Of a DNA stretch of 64,000 bases, positions 45,346-56,697 are shown in pieces. The position numbers were made by a program, and so were the translations under genes. The stretch's first letter is position 1. Each line of letters begins with the position of its first letter. This DNA is from Tillus elongatus (taxonomy: Eukaryota; Arthropoda; Insecta; Coleoptera; Cleridae), in NCBI GenBank assembly GCA_964006375.1, contig OZ023265.1:168787033-168851032 (forward strand). The letters run 5' to 3'. The notes under the pieces were generated by a model. That model searched no databases and had not been told where the DNA came from. It saw nothing but the letters and a program-made list of their open reading frames with translations.

Positions 45346-46258
45346 AAAGCTATGAGCTTTAAACCATTTTTCATATATTTCACGAGTCTCGTAGAAATCG
45401 TTTAAGCAATACTATACTACTATTATATTAACTTAAACCATGCATAAAAGTCTAGCTCCTGTAAAACATCAGGAAATTGAAATGCATGACTCTACTGCTT
45501 AACTTCTTTTTACTATGAATTTCAACATCAGCCATGAATAATATAATATAATAATAGTATCGCTTATTTGATTTTATTAATAATAAAAAGTCGTTATCTA
45601 CTGATTAAAATGGGTATAATTTGCTTCTTAATCAATATTTGTTGGTATTTTACACTAGACTTGTTCCATCGTCTGATACATCTGATACACTCTTTATTCT
45701 AACACGAAAGACCGGAATCCCCGGAGTACTCAACAGACTTCCGCATCTCAAACGGACTGAGCCACAGCCACAGCTACTGCCACCCCAAATCTATCGACAT
45801 AGAGAGCACAGTGAACATTGCATATCGGCATATATTATTGGTCAAAAGACCCAGGAACCGTATTCCGATTGTGAATTATGATTTTCACTGCGAAACGAAT
45901 CATATTTTCTTTGGATTCTCAAAGGATAGTCGGTCTTTCTCTTTCCTGTTTGGACCGGTTGGTCTTCTTCTTATTTCAACACATTGTTATGGCCACAAAT
46001 TTCACAGAAGTCTTTGTGGAGACCCATTCAAGTCCCAACCATGAAAATCATTATTGATATGTAACACTTTGGGGTGAGGGATCGGCATGTTATATTCATA
46101 AGTACATAAGGGCAGATCTGAATTTGTTAAAATTTACGCTACATGTATTTTATCAAAAGCAACTTAGCTGACATTAAATCATGCATCATTTTAAATGCTA
46201 ATAATGGTAATAATAATAACATTGTTTATTTACCTGAATAAATACAATTACAAAAATT
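45346..46258. other. Unassigned region
   Basis: Mostly AT-rich. A GC-richer segment at 45700-45800 (86-codon frame 45621-45881, Pro/Gln-containing) has no recognised domain and is not called as a gene. Confidence 0.35.
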
Positions 46259-46259
46259 T

Positions 46260-46364
46260 CGGAACTCAGCAAGTGCGTTATGGTAGCGAATTTTTATTAA
46301 ATGCTTCAAATTTGTATAACTCAAATTTCTATAAACCTTGAATTTTGGTACGTAGGAAGGTATA
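46260..46364 (+). repeat. Composite repeat (GCR) left part, interrupted
   Basis: GGAACTCAGCAAGTGCGTTATGG... starts a short-form GCR that is split by a DNA transposon and resumes at 48278 ('caacataccaactaaatttt') up to the TA array at 48425. Confidence 0.7.
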
Positions 46365-48277
46365 CAGGGTCGCGCATTGAAAATCAAACAGACCGATTTG
46401 CGTCCGGAGAAATGTTTTTTAAGAAATGCTGAAACACGTCAATTTTAATATTGAGGGGGACATGTTTTGACATAAAACTAAACTTTGTCACATCAATCCC
46501 TTAAGGGTGGTGATAACAACTCTTATATTTCGAATAGGTAACATGGGTCGAGTGTTACATCATTTGAAAGCTCTTTCTTTTCTGAATTCAGCACACTATT
46601 TTTTTTGGAAGTTTTATTAACTCGTTTAAAATTATTCACAGTTGGAGTTGCAAGAACGTATTTCATTCATTGCGATAAGAAATTCACTAATGAGTCAATT
46701 TTTCGTTAAAAAAAGCTAAAAAACAAAACCAAATGTTCAAAAATGTTTTTTAAGTTAAGTGAGTGTTCAATTTGTTGACCACCAGCTTCCATATAAAAGT
46801 ACAAATTTTGTTCAAAACGAGCTCTGACCTCCTGGAGCATTTGTGGAGTTAGTAGACGGCATTCTTCAACAATACGTCGTCGTAATTCTTCCAGGCTCCG
46901 GTTCTGTTGCGAAAATTCTACTCTTTAGATGGACCCATAGAAAGAAGTCTAAAGGAGTTAAATCCGGTGATCTAGGGGGCCACTCAATAGCACCTCTACG
47001 CCCAATCCATTGACCTAGAAACTCTCTGTTTAAAAACTCCCTAACACATTGTAGAAAATGCGGAGGAGCTCCATCTTGTTGAAACACTAATTGATTTTCT
47101 TGATAGTGACAATCATTTTCAACAATGTCAATTAGTAGAGGGTAAACGATATCTTCTAGTAACTCCAAATACGTTTCGCCACTCATATTGCCATCAAGAA
47201 AAATTGGTCCGATTAAACGGTCTCCAAAAATGCCAGTCCAGACATTCAATTTCTGTGGAGTTTTAGTGTGGACTTTCTTGGATTATTATCTGCCCAATAA
47301 CGACAATTATGATGATTGACTGTAAAGTTTAATGAAAACGTACACTCGTCTGAAAAACAGATATTGAACAGAAAGTTCCCGTTATCAGCTATTCGTGCAG
47401 TCATAACTTCACAAAACTCCAGCCGCCGATCAAAATCACCTTCATTCGGTTATTGTACAAGATCAGTTTTATACGGGTGAAATTTACTATGCTTCAATAT
47501 TCGCGGAATAGTTCTTCTTTTGATGTTTGAAACAGTGGTCAATTTTCTCGTGCTCAAAGTTGGGTCTGCAGCAATTTGTCCTAAAACTTCAATCTCTGTA
47601 GTCTCATTTCTAACCGGAAATTCACGTTCAGGATTCCGTTTTTTGTTGGCTACTGAACCACTCTGTCGAAACTTTGCAACTAACTCCAAAATGTATTTTC
47701 TGTTAACATGTCTGTTCGGATGTCGTTCATTAAACAAATTTGCAGTACGGTTGGCACAGTCATCGTTTTTGAAAAAAAGAGTAATTATTTTAACTCTTTC
47801 ATCCACAGAATACACCATTGTGAAATTAATTTTCGGTAGTACTATTAAGAATCAAACCGACCGATAAACTAAAATAATAAACCGCATTTCTCTCATTACG
47901 ATAAGAAATGTTCTGATAATCAATTTTTTGTTTACAAACCAACAAAACATTGACTATCAGCACATTTCGTATCTGAATGAGTGAAATGCGTTTTTGCATC
48001 TTCAACTGTGAATAATTTTTAAACGAGTTGATAAAACTTCCAAAAAAATTAGTGTGCTGAATTCAGAAAAGAAAGAGCTTTCAAATGATGTAACATTCGA
48101 CCCATGTTCCCTATTTAAAATATAAGGGTTGTTATCACCATCCTTAAGGGGTTGATGTGACAAAGTTGAGTTTTATGTCAAAACATGTCCTCCTCAATAT
48201 TAAAATTGACGTGTTTCAGCGTTTCTTAAAAAAAATCCCTGGACGCAAATCGGTCTGTTTTTCAATGCGCCACCCTA
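46365..48277 (-). mobile_element. IS630/Tc1-superfamily element with ~320-bp terminal inverted repeats
   Basis: Left end AGGGTCGCGCATTGAAAATC and inverted right end AGGGTGGCGCATTGAAAA match. The repeats extend to about 46690 on the left and back to about 47975 on the right, including blocks such as 'tttgaaagctctttcttttc'. Total is 1.9 kb with one transposase gene between. TA flanks at both ends fit the TA target rule of the superfamily. It interrupts a composite repeat, so it is younger than that copy. Confidence 0.85.
46741..47818 (-). pseudogene. IS630/Tc1-type DDD transposase, frameshifted
   Basis: The N-terminal part is open from the ATG at 47818 (MVYSVDERVKIITLFFKNDD) through HTH regions (NRTANLFNERHPNRHVNRKY; LSTRKLTTVSNIKRRTIPRI) to 47450. 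After frame changes the first Asp is at about 47350 (FSDECTFSLN). From 47249 to 46866 the frame reads MNVWTGIFGDRLIGPIFLDG, then FQQDGAPPHFLQCVREFLNR (second Asp) and RSPDLTPLDFFLW (third Asp), with about 36 residues between the last two acidic residues. A final shift near 46880 leads to the C-terminus (QMLQEVRARFEQ). At least three lesions are present. The gene is similar in plan to 23318-24352 but clearly a different family. Confidence 0.85.
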
Positions 48278-48421
48278 TATACAATGGCAACATACCAACT
48301 AAATTTTCTCAAAATAACTTATTTATTTTTTGAGATACGAATTTTGTTTTCGGAAAAATCTATTTTTTTAGAAAACCTGGTCCGATAAGGCTGGCTAACG
48401 AACTCATCCACGCACACACAC

Positions 48422-48424
<3 letters not shown>
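48278..48424 (+). repeat. Composite repeat (GCR) right part after transposon insertion
   Basis: Continues the copy started at 46260: 'accaactaaattttctcaaa', 'cctggtccgataaggctggc', then a (CA)n run next to the TA array. Confidence 0.65.

Positions 48425-48507
<83 letters not shown>
48425..48507. repeat. (TA)n microsatellite
   Basis: About 83 bp of TA with one CA interruption, preceded by (CA)n at 48412-48424. Confidence 0.95.
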
Positions 48508-48850
48508 GTAGGCTCCGGGTTTGCGAGTAGCAGATTTAACGAGTTTCTCAATTAACGAGCAAATTTCGGTGATTTGAATGGGCATGCGTAAGAGACAATG
48601 CGAAAATGTTTCTGATTTAACGACACCGCTTTTCAAGCAATTTCGGTTTTAGCGAGTTAATTATTGCGCTGACCCGTTCAACGGACTTCTGCTCCAGGAA
48701 TTCGAGTACTTCGCTGACATCTTGAAATGTACTTCCAAATGATCCGAATTCTCCCAGTCTTCTATGAATATTACTGAACACTCAGGATTGTGGTACCCTT
48801 CTATTTGGAAATGCTTCAGCATACAAACAAGGTAGGCACATCCATATTGA
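48508..48850 (-). pseudogene. Possible pogo/Tigger-type element end with C-terminal codons
   Basis: Sequence such as 'gatttaacgagtttctcaat' repeated as 'gattcaa/gatttaacgacacc' resembles the terminal repeats of pogo/Tigger elements. On the minus strand, 48750-48650 is open with DVSEVLEFLEQKSVERVSAI then INSLKPKLLEKRCR, which could be the C-terminus of such a transposase. This is pattern-based; the catalytic region is absent. Confidence 0.4.
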
Positions 48851-49215
48851 ATTTTGCTGTGTGTGTTTAAGAGAAAAAAGAGAGAGAAAGAGAGAGAGAG
48901 AGAGAAAGAGTATGCGAGTGTATAGGATTGCGAATGTGTACATGTAGCTCTCTGTGTGTGGGTGTATGTGGTGGTAATATTCTTTTGTTCACTAAGTGAG
49001 TTTGGTTCGGGACATATTTCTGTTCAATCACCTACAAAGTAGGCAAATGTTTGTTAAAGTTTACCGACAAACAGTCTCTGACTTTGTCGGTTTCTTATTA
49101 TTTGCTGATTGTGGAAAAAAAATGTCAGTATTAATTATGTTATATTGTTGCTGTATTGTTTGTTAAAGGCCATACTGTATGTTATCAGTAAAATAAATTA
49201 TAAATTATAAATACA
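48851..49215 (+). other. LINE 3' UTR fragment with conserved hairpin
   Basis: Purine-rich (GA)n at 48871-48910 and GT-rich sequence are followed by a hairpin at 49063-49091 with arms ACCGACAAA/CTTTGTCGGT and the AGTCTCTGACTTTG core. The end is AAATTATAAATTATAAATAC. The order of parts matches the UTR at 39615-39981, so this is the 3' end of a related LINE that lost all coding sequence. Confidence 0.6.
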
Positions 49216-50580
49216 AACGTCTTGCAGCAAGGGCATTACCGCCAGCTATACCATGATAATAATACATGTCACGTAGTTCAACATAAGAATAATTAATATT
49301 ATTCATCATATTTTATAATTAATCTGAACTATTCCGCAAGACAAATCACAACAAACTATTATCTGTCAAAACTAACGGCACATGATCTTGTTGACCGAGA
49401 ATGTTTCCAAAGCACGCTCCGTTAATATTGAAAATGAGATTAGGTGATTTCGTATTCAATCATACCAGTAAATTTTTAAGAACGTTTTTCTCTAAAACGT
49501 TAAGTTTTATCGTGATGCAACAAGAAGACCTTTTTTGAAGATGTTATAATTCCCTTCAATCGTGTATTGCTAGATTTGAGATCAAGATTCAAGCAAAAAA
49601 GTTATGAGTCCTTATCTGTTGGTCAAGGGCAGTTTCCGCCTTTAAATTTCGATAGATCCATGTAAAATTTGCAACATAAAGACAGAGTTGTATTATATAC
49701 GCGTACATTAAATTTGAAAGGACTCGATCTACGACAAAAAAATTCGCGCTCATTTGAAAATTTTTTTGCAAAGTCTCACCATCGATACCTCTCTATTAGC
49801 GATTTTTTTTAAAACAAAAATTTGCTAATAAAGAATACCCAAATACCTTTAATTAAGTTTATTTTTGTAACAATTTTCTTCTTGAACGTCGCATTTACGT
49901 TCTAAATTTCATCAGAGTATACATTAAACACTTGTTCGGGTTTTTTACAGTGCACAAACTTAATTTTCCGGGTAGTGAACTAATCCTGAGTGCGGACAAG
50001 GAACAATATCAGATTACCGGGTAAAAAATATTAGCGTGAATATGTCGCCGGCATCCCTGACTCCCGCTTTCAGCTGTCCTGGAAGCGGGAAGGCCTGGAA
50101 ACTCGTCACTTGCGCTCAAGATTAACACAATATTATTTATTGTGCCATATCACATTCGCTGATACTATCTAAATCGCTTTTTTATATCACCACACTCGTC
50201 ATTCCGGCAAATGAGGTTTACACTCAGTTTTTTGTTTTGCGATGCCTGATCCCTGAACGTGTGAAGGGTGAGAAAAGCACGTGATTTTGATTTCAGCAGT
50301 TTGATAGCATCTATACAGGGTATTCTAAAAAACATGTGCCATCGCTCGTAGTTCGATTTCTCACCTAAAAATAAGACTTTTTTTCATATCAGCATAGGTC
50401 CGATTTTGCTTCGTTTCGTAACTGCAAGGTGTTAAAAATGTTGTTTTTTTTTGGTGTATTAGCAATCCGAATAAAATTTGAAGGGTAAATATTATTTTGA
50501 CTAGCACATATTTTATTGCTAAAAGAGACAGTTTTATCAAGCCCGTGCGTATGTACTATCATATCAATAATTAAAAGTCT
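49216..50580. other. Unassigned region with a diverged GCR hairpin-side fragment
   Basis: A GCR-like piece lies at about 49745-49830 ('tcgcgctcatttgaaaattt', 'tcaccatcgatacctctct', hairpin 'ttagcga...ttgctaa'). GC-richer DNA at 50040-50110 contains a hairpin with arms TCCCGCTTTC/GAAGCGGGA. The rest is unassigned. Confidence 0.45.
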
Positions 50581-51565
50581 GGACGCAGCAAGTGCGCTAT
50601 GGAAGTGAATGTTCATAAAACTGTTTTTAATAGCAAATTAATCTCCCTAATGCAAGCAGGCATCAATCTTGTGACCGGTATAACTTATATAGTAGAAACA
50701 ATGTAACAAATTGTATCAAAATAACTTACTGCTGGAAAATGTATAAAAATTTTCCGAAAATAAACTTAAAATGTTTCCGAGAAAACTGGTTTCCTAGCCA
50801 ACAAACCTTAGGTTAATAGCAAATTGAGTTATTGAAATTTGAAGCATTTAATGAAAATTCGCTACTAAAAGGTACTTACTGCGTTTCGATTTCTTTTCTT
50901 ACGTATGAACATGCATCAGATTTCAATAGAAAATGCAAAAATCCGATAATATAAGGGAGTTCGAAAAAATATATAGGTATCACCAACGACTTATAAGCCA
51001 CCCGGTGATTGTCAAAATAATTTTATAAGATGCAACTCAAGGCACTCTATAATTAACGTATACAACTTTTTCTCGTATCTTGTATAATCACAATTATATT
51101 GAGCTTTACCGTAGAAATACGTCACCCTGTATATATGTAAACAGATAAAAATTGAAGCTAAACCCGGATATGGATTCTAGGAGGCCTAGTTTGCGCTCAT
51201 TTGAAGAAATCTTTTTAAAATTTAAAAGTCGCGGTCTCCTTAATAACGAATTTTTTCGGAGAAAATACGCTAAAAATTATAGACCGTTAAACCATAAACT
51301 TAACTCAAACTACTGCCAAAGCATCAGAGAAAGGGTCTATTCGAAATGAATTTTCTGGAAATATTTTAATAAAATGAAGGACAATGACGGTTGAAGCTGA
51401 AACTTAAGACTTTGCAGAACACTCTTCTTGCGACATTTTATTTACATAATCCGTATTTGTTTCAGATTCTTTGCCTAAATGTTACCAATTTTGACGTTTC
51501 AAATCGCAACTTTGACGTTTTGAGGAAAACCATATTTTGCTTCTTTAAATGACCAGAACTTTTTT
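50581..51565 (+). mobile_element. Composite repeat (GCR) copy lacking the TA array, plus orientation
   Basis: Begins GGACGCAGCAAGTGCGCTAT. The 305-bp sub-unit closes at about 50886, followed by 'caccaacgacttataagcca', 'caactcaaggcactctataa', 'aattgaagctaaacccggat', 'gcgctcatttgaag' and a degenerate hairpin at 51243-51272. It then runs on into the internal module with 'aaaatgaaggacaatgacgg' and 'aaatcgcaactttgacgttt'. Only 'tgtatatatgtaaacag' stands where other copies have (TA)n. Like 2896 and 10493, the hairpin block is followed by another module. Confidence 0.7.
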
Positions 51566-51852
51566 GTCATTAATGTAATGGGTATTGAAAATGTAAGTTA
51601 TGCAAATACAACATGGGACAGTTTTAGTGTTTCATTTTTTGTTATTAATACGATAAAGAAGCTCCGCCCACAACTTCATAGAAACGCCAGTTTATTTTCT
51701 ATGTTTCTTCTTCTTCTATTTACAAAGCTAAGTGGCCTGACTTGTACAACCTATCTGGCCATCTCGTACCTTGTCTGTGTTTAAAATACAAAAAAAATGA
51801 GTACGTATGCTTGCATTATTGAAATTTAGCCTTGAACTGGAAGGGACCCGGC
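51566..51852. other. Unassigned region
   Basis: A 68-codon frame at 51578-51784 is hydrophobic at its end and has no recognised family; not called. Confidence 0.35.
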
Positions 51853-52115
51853 CGTATTTTTCTACGTGCCACATATCATCTCGAATCGGGTTATGCATCG
51901 GGTTCTCAACGACGCTTGACTTATTATTTCATAGTAGGAAGAAGGAGTATGTTAAGCTTAAATTCAGTTTTAGAAAGTAGGTTAGTCATATTAGGCGGTA
52001 TAATGGGGTTGGAGAGCATATTCCATTCTCCTACTATTAAATAATAAGTCAAGCGTCGTTGAGAACCTGATACATAACCCGAATCGCGATCAGGGGTGGC
52101 ATGTAGAAAAATGCG
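51853..52115. mobile_element. Fold-back MITE, ~263 bp with ~100-bp inverted arms
   Basis: The left arm starts CGTATTTTTCTACGTGCCAC and the right arm is its inverse (GTGGCATGTAGAAAAATGCG). Similarity extends through GGTTCTCAACGACGCTTGAC and TTATTATTTCATAGTAGGA. The loop of about 65 bp (51950-52015) has no coding content. A target duplication is not evident. Confidence 0.85.
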
Positions 52116-52221
52116 ACACGATTTTCAATATCGATTTTCTGAGGCACATTTAGCACAAAGTGAGATCAACAATAATATGAGTGGTTATCTCTGTCGTACA
52201 CACACAGAGAGATAAGGCTCA
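52116..52221. other. Short unassigned spacer
   Basis: No features seen. Confidence 0.4.
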
Positions 52222-52860
52222 TTTTAGTAAATCTTCTTAAAAAAATTCACCAATTGCAAGATCCCGACTTTTCAATTTTGAAAAAATTTCTTCAAATGAG
52301 CGCGTTCTAGGCCTTCTAGAACCCACTGGGGTTAGTTTCAGTTTTTATCTATTTTCATATATATAGGGTGACGGATTTTTACGATATAAATAATAAATAT
52401 ATCCGTGATTATACAAGATACGAGAAAAAATTGTATACGTTAATTATAGGGTGTCTCGAACTGCATCTTATAAAATTAATTTTATCATCACAGGCTGGCC
52501 CATAAGTCTTTGGTGATACCAATTTCTATTTAAGTGAAGTTCCTTTAAAAAAATCACTATTGAGGAGACCGCGTCTTTTGAATTATAAAAAGATTTCTTC
52601 AAATGAGCGCAAATTAGGCCCTCCTGGAATCCATATCCGCATTTCTACGGTGAAGCTCAATATAATTGTTATTATACAAGATACGAGAAAAAAATTGTAT
52701 ACGTTAATTATAGGGGGTCTTAAGCTGCATCTTTTTTATCAAAATATGGTGCATGTTTGTAAGAAAAAAAATTGAGACGCAGTAAGTGCGTTTTGGTAGC
52801 TAATTTTCAAATTTCAATAAATAAATTTGCTATTAACCTAAGGTTTGTTGTTCTAATCTC
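52222..52860 (-). repeat. Two overlapping composite-repeat (GCR) fragments, minus orientation
   Basis: The hairpin-side block at 52222-52345 is followed by 'tatacaagatacgagaaaaa', the 'ggcccataagtctttggtga' block, then a second hairpin-side block at 52540-52640 and again 'ttatacaagatacgagaaaa'. A damaged end GAGACGCAGTAAGTGCGTTT lies at 52775. The repeated order indicates a tandem or nested pair. There is no TA array. Confidence 0.65.
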
Positions 52861-53138
52861 AGTTAATCACTTTAGTTTTTTTTTTTTGGTCTCATTTCAT
52901 TTTACCGTTATCTGATCAGATTGTGTAATTCCGATGAATTTTTAGCAAGTTTTTGTATGACAAATTCAGTTAGGACGAGATGAAAACTTTTAAGACTTAA
53001 TTACATTTGAATAAGCACATCTGGTTGTTTGTTATTGACCTAACTTAGTGAAACCGTTCCATACTTAATACAGCCGTAGACTTTTACCGTGGCTTCACAG
53101 GGGCTTGTTCTTTTCTGCAACCGATTTAAATTTTAACT
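52861..53138. other. Unassigned region
   Basis: No features recognised. Confidence 0.4.
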
Positions 53139-53445
53139 GGACGCAGAAAGTGCGTTATGGTAGCGAATTTTCATTAAAGTTTCAAATTTTAATAGCTCAA
53201 TTTGCTATTAACCTAACGATCATTGGCCAGGGACCAATTTTTTCGGGAACATTTAAAGTTTATTTTCGGAAAATTTGTGTACATTTTCAAACAATAAAGC
53301 CATTTTAATGAAATATGGTACATTGTTTTTACTATCTAAGTTATACTGGTAACCAAATTTCATGCCTGCTTTCTTTAAAAAAAAGATATTTGTTATTAAA
53401 AAGATTTTTATGAAAATTCACTACCATAACGCACTGGCTGCATCC
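53139..53445. repeat. ~305-bp sub-unit with inverted ends
   Basis: GGACGCAGAAAGTGCGTTAT at the left and CTACCATAACGCACTGGCTG then CATCC at the right. It is a stand-alone unit and a MITE-like copy of the GCR terminal module. Confidence 0.8.
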
Positions 53446-53527
53446 AGACTTTTTTTTAATCAAAAATTATTGCATTTTTGCATATTCCATTGAAATATAA
53501 TGCATGTCTGTAAGAAAAGAAATTCGG

Positions 53528-53916
53528 GACGCAGCAAGTGCGTTATGGTAGCGAAATTTAATTAAATGCTTCAAATTTCAATAGCTCAATTTGCAATTAA
53601 CCTAGGGTTCGTTGGCCAGGAAACCAGTTTTTTTCATGAATATTTAAAGTTTATTTTGCGGAAAATGTTTGTACATTTTCGAACAATAAAGTTATTTTGA
53701 TGAAATATGGAACATTGTTTCTACTATATAGGTTACACTGGTAACCAAATTTGATCCCTGCCTTCATTAAAAAATTACACAGTTGCTATTAAAAAAATGC
53801 AGAGAAAAATATTTTCGGATTTTTGTGAAAAAATTGTTTGCGAATTTGTATGAAAATTGTTTTCTGTATGTTTTGTCGAAAAACTTTTTGTCAATAATAT
53901 CTTGGTAGGGGGGTAA
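53528..53916. repeat. Second sub-unit, right end lost
   Basis: Starts GGACGCAGCAAGTGCGTTAT about 390 bp after the previous unit start and keeps the 'caatttgcaattaacctagg' and 'tttgatccctgcc' blocks. It ends in degenerate AT-rich DNA where the LINE begins. Confidence 0.75.
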
Positions 53917-55286
53917 AAACTGACAATAATAATAAATAAGTATCTAACGGAAGGCCTTTTTCCCTGCCAATTGAAGCGAGCCAAAGTAATTCCGATACAT
54001 AAAGGGGGAGATTGGATGGATCCAGGTAACTATAAACCCCTAGCAATTCTGCCAGTGTTGTCCAAGGTTTTTGAATAAATCATAAAGGTAAGATTAACCA
54101 ACTACTTTGAAGAAAAACAGTTATTTAACAACAGTCAACACGGTTATCGAACTAAACGCTATACAACAACAGCTCTTATTGAAATAGTAGATCAGATTAT
54201 AAAATCTAGAGACAATAATGAGCACACTGAAATCATATCAACATATCTGTCAAAGGCTTTTGATTCTATTAGCTATGAGATACTGCTGAAAAAGTTGGAG
54301 TACTATGGAGTGAGAGGTACACCATGGAAACTTATCGCCTCTTACCTTGAGCAAAGGAAACAATCTGTTTTGTTGGGGAGCAGGTTATCTGATGAAACAA
54401 CTATTATCCATGGAGTGCCACAGGGATCTGTATTGGGAACAATTTTGTTCATAATATATATCAATGACTTAAATATAGTGAGTGAGACAGTCTCCACCCA
54501 CCTTTATGCGGATGATGCCTCGTTTTTTGTCAAATCGTCTGAGGAAGACGAACTAGAAAAATAAAATGGGAAACACTAGGGGAATCTAAAAAGTGGTTCA
54601 GTGATAACAAATTAAAAATGAATGAAAAGAAGGCACATTATCTAAACTTTAAGAGAACTAGCGAGCGGCAACATCTTAAATTTTTGGGCATTAATATTGA
54701 TAGCCGACTTACCTGGAACGTACACGTCGAATGTATAATAGGGAAACTGGCAACGGGAATATACACAGTTAGAATGGTGAAGCAGTTTAGTACGAACCAA
54801 GCTGCAAAAGCAGCATACTTTGCACACTGTCATAGTGTACTAGCATATGGGATACTTCTGTGGGGCAATTCATCTGCGGCAAAGGAGGTCTTTATCATGC
54901 AGAAGAGGGCTGTGAGAGCACTGGTGGGCTTGAAGCCTACCGACAGTTGTAGGGAGGCTTTTAGGCTTGAAGGAATTTTGACACTTCCAGCTCTGTATGT
55001 GTTTCAATGTGTGAAGTATGTGTATTATGACCTGGACAGATTTCCAATGAACAATCAAAAGCACCATTTAGACACCCGAAGTAAGGATAGTCTAAGAACA
55101 CCACTTCATAGACTGTCTCAGACACAGCAGGGAGTGGACTATTGGGGTCCTAAACTGTATAATAGAATGCCGGTTGAACTGAAGAACAAACCAATGCAGC
55201 AATTTCATAAGGCACTGAAACAGATCCTACTGAAAACACCAGTTTACACATTGGAAGAGTTCATGATTCAGAGTGAACGAGTTTGA
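53917..55286 (+). pseudogene. Jockey-superfamily LINE RT, decayed
   Basis: Starts within the RT fingers (KRAKVIPIHKGGDWMDPGNY, LPVLSKVFE then a stop at about 54076). It continues with NSQHGYRTKRYTTTALIEIV, box A ...YLSKAFDSISYEILLKKL, box B HGVPQGSVLGTILFIIYIND and box C LYADDASFFV. A frame change near 54560 leads to the thumb and tail (54618-55286: HLKFLGINIDSRLTWNVHVE, then ILLWGNSSAAKEVFIMQKRA and WGPKLYNRMPVELKNK). The second frame is open for 222 codons. It is a LINE lineage distinct from the ones at 24615 and 38047. It lacks the endonuclease, and at least one stop and one shift disable it. Confidence 0.85.
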
Positions 55287-55747
55287 CACTTTAAGGAGTG
55301 TATATCGCAGATATATCATCTGAATAATTTTATTTCTCGTGCCATGTTGCCCCAAAAAGATAAAACGCTTAAAACTGTCATAGTTAATTTTAACTTTTTT
55401 TATTTTTTTGACTTTTAACATATATTAATTTTATGTGTTATTTATTGTTTTGAACTATAATGATATGCCTTATCTATACATATTTTATCAGGGTTTGTTT
55501 TATAGCGTACGTGTTTAGCTTTTTTAGTATATATTTGTTGTTCTTTTGTACGTATTTTTTTTTAATTGGCTTTGTTTCTTATGTTTGCATGTGTCTAGGT
55601 TATTAGGTAGTTTTAGCATTTTATATGTTGACAGTGTTATCTTTAGTTTTGTGATTTTACGTTTTATATTTGAATGTAAAAACTTTAGTTTTATTTGACG
55701 ACCCATGTAAATCTTGATGGGAAATACACTATTACCTATTACCTATT
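55287..55747 (+). other. LINE 3' UTR with ATTACCT-repeat tail
   Basis: T-rich 3' UTR of the preceding LINE, ending in ACTATTACCTATTACCTATT (about 55728-55747). A short simple repeat tail instead of poly(A) is common in several LINE clades. Confidence 0.65.
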
Positions 55748-55754
55748 AAATAAC

Positions 55755-56445
55755 TTGAAGAAGTTAGGTTAGATTAGGTTTGTATGTGAGTGGGCCATAT
55801 CGGTCCCTCCACCGCGACCATACGGTCTATTGTGGCTCACGCCTAAAGGTCTAAATTTCTCCCAACAAAGCCAACCTCCTACAGAGGTCGATAATCTTTG
55901 TGGGCGAAAGTTGATCCAGATCCTGCGGAGCAAGCTTTATCTTGTCAAAGAGCAGGTATCTAGTCCTGTCCGCTGCCGGACAGTAACACAGCACGTCCTC
56001 TGCTGTCTCGTCACTCTCCATACACAGCCGGCACTCGGTGCATGTGATGCCGCAAGCAGCAGTGTCGTGTATACAGGCCGACTAGAGTACTCAGTTGTTG
56101 TCTGTTAAACTCTAGAATTTTTTTTTGCCGTTGGCTCAGATAGGCCATTTATGAAGGCCTTAGAGTGGGCTAATCCTGGATTTTGCCAATATTGGATTGT
56201 CATTCTTTCTGTCCAGGTCTTTAAGGTGCGTTTTGCTGTGCAAGATGTTATCCCCAGCACCGGTTCTGGTCCGACCAAGTCTCTCTGGGCACCACTCCTG
56301 GCAAGCGCGTCGGCCGCAACAACTCCATACCGTTTTTGAATTATACCGGTAGGAACCAAGAACCTTTACTGCAGCTTGGCTATCTGCATATATCTTTATC
56401 GATTTGTGTTTGCACTGGTTTTTTATACTTTCCCTTGTACACATC
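55755..56445 (-). pseudogene. LINE with RNase H domain, C-terminal fragment and 3' UTR
   Basis: The minus strand from 56445 reads IKIYADSQAAVKVLGSYRYN (RNase H core with the catalytic Asp), then in another frame DALARSGAQRDLVGPEPVLG (the ADxLAR...GPEP end of RNase H) and LKTWTERMTIQYWQNPG. This is the C-terminal region of LINEs that carry RNase H (I/R1-like groups). The GC-richer 3' UTR (56104-55760) ends near AACCTAATCTAACCTAACTT. Frame changes at about 56340 and upstream truncation make it inactive. Confidence 0.75.
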
Positions 56446-56697
56446 TCAATGACTTGACGAAGTTCGTACGCCAGAATAGTCGGACCAGTTTTTTCCGGAA
56501 AGATTTTAGGTTTATTTTCGCAGAATTTTTGTACTTTTTCATAAAATAAAGTTATTTTGATGAAACATGGTACATTGTTTTTACTATATAGGTTATACTG
56601 GTAACCAAATTTAATGTCTGCTTTGATTAAAAAAATACATATTTACTATTAAAAACATTTTTAAGAAAATTCACTACTATAACGCACTTGCTGCGTC
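56446..56697 (-). repeat. ~305-bp sub-unit, left end lost
   Basis: Contains 'atgaaacatggtacattgtt' and closes with AAAATTCACTACTATAACGC then ACTTGCTGCGTC at 56662-56695. Confidence 0.75.

Noticed and set aside
45621..45881. Possible small host gene (86 codons)
   Set aside because: There is no domain, no support for the start and no compositional bias beyond a few Pro/Gln; left as unassigned DNA.
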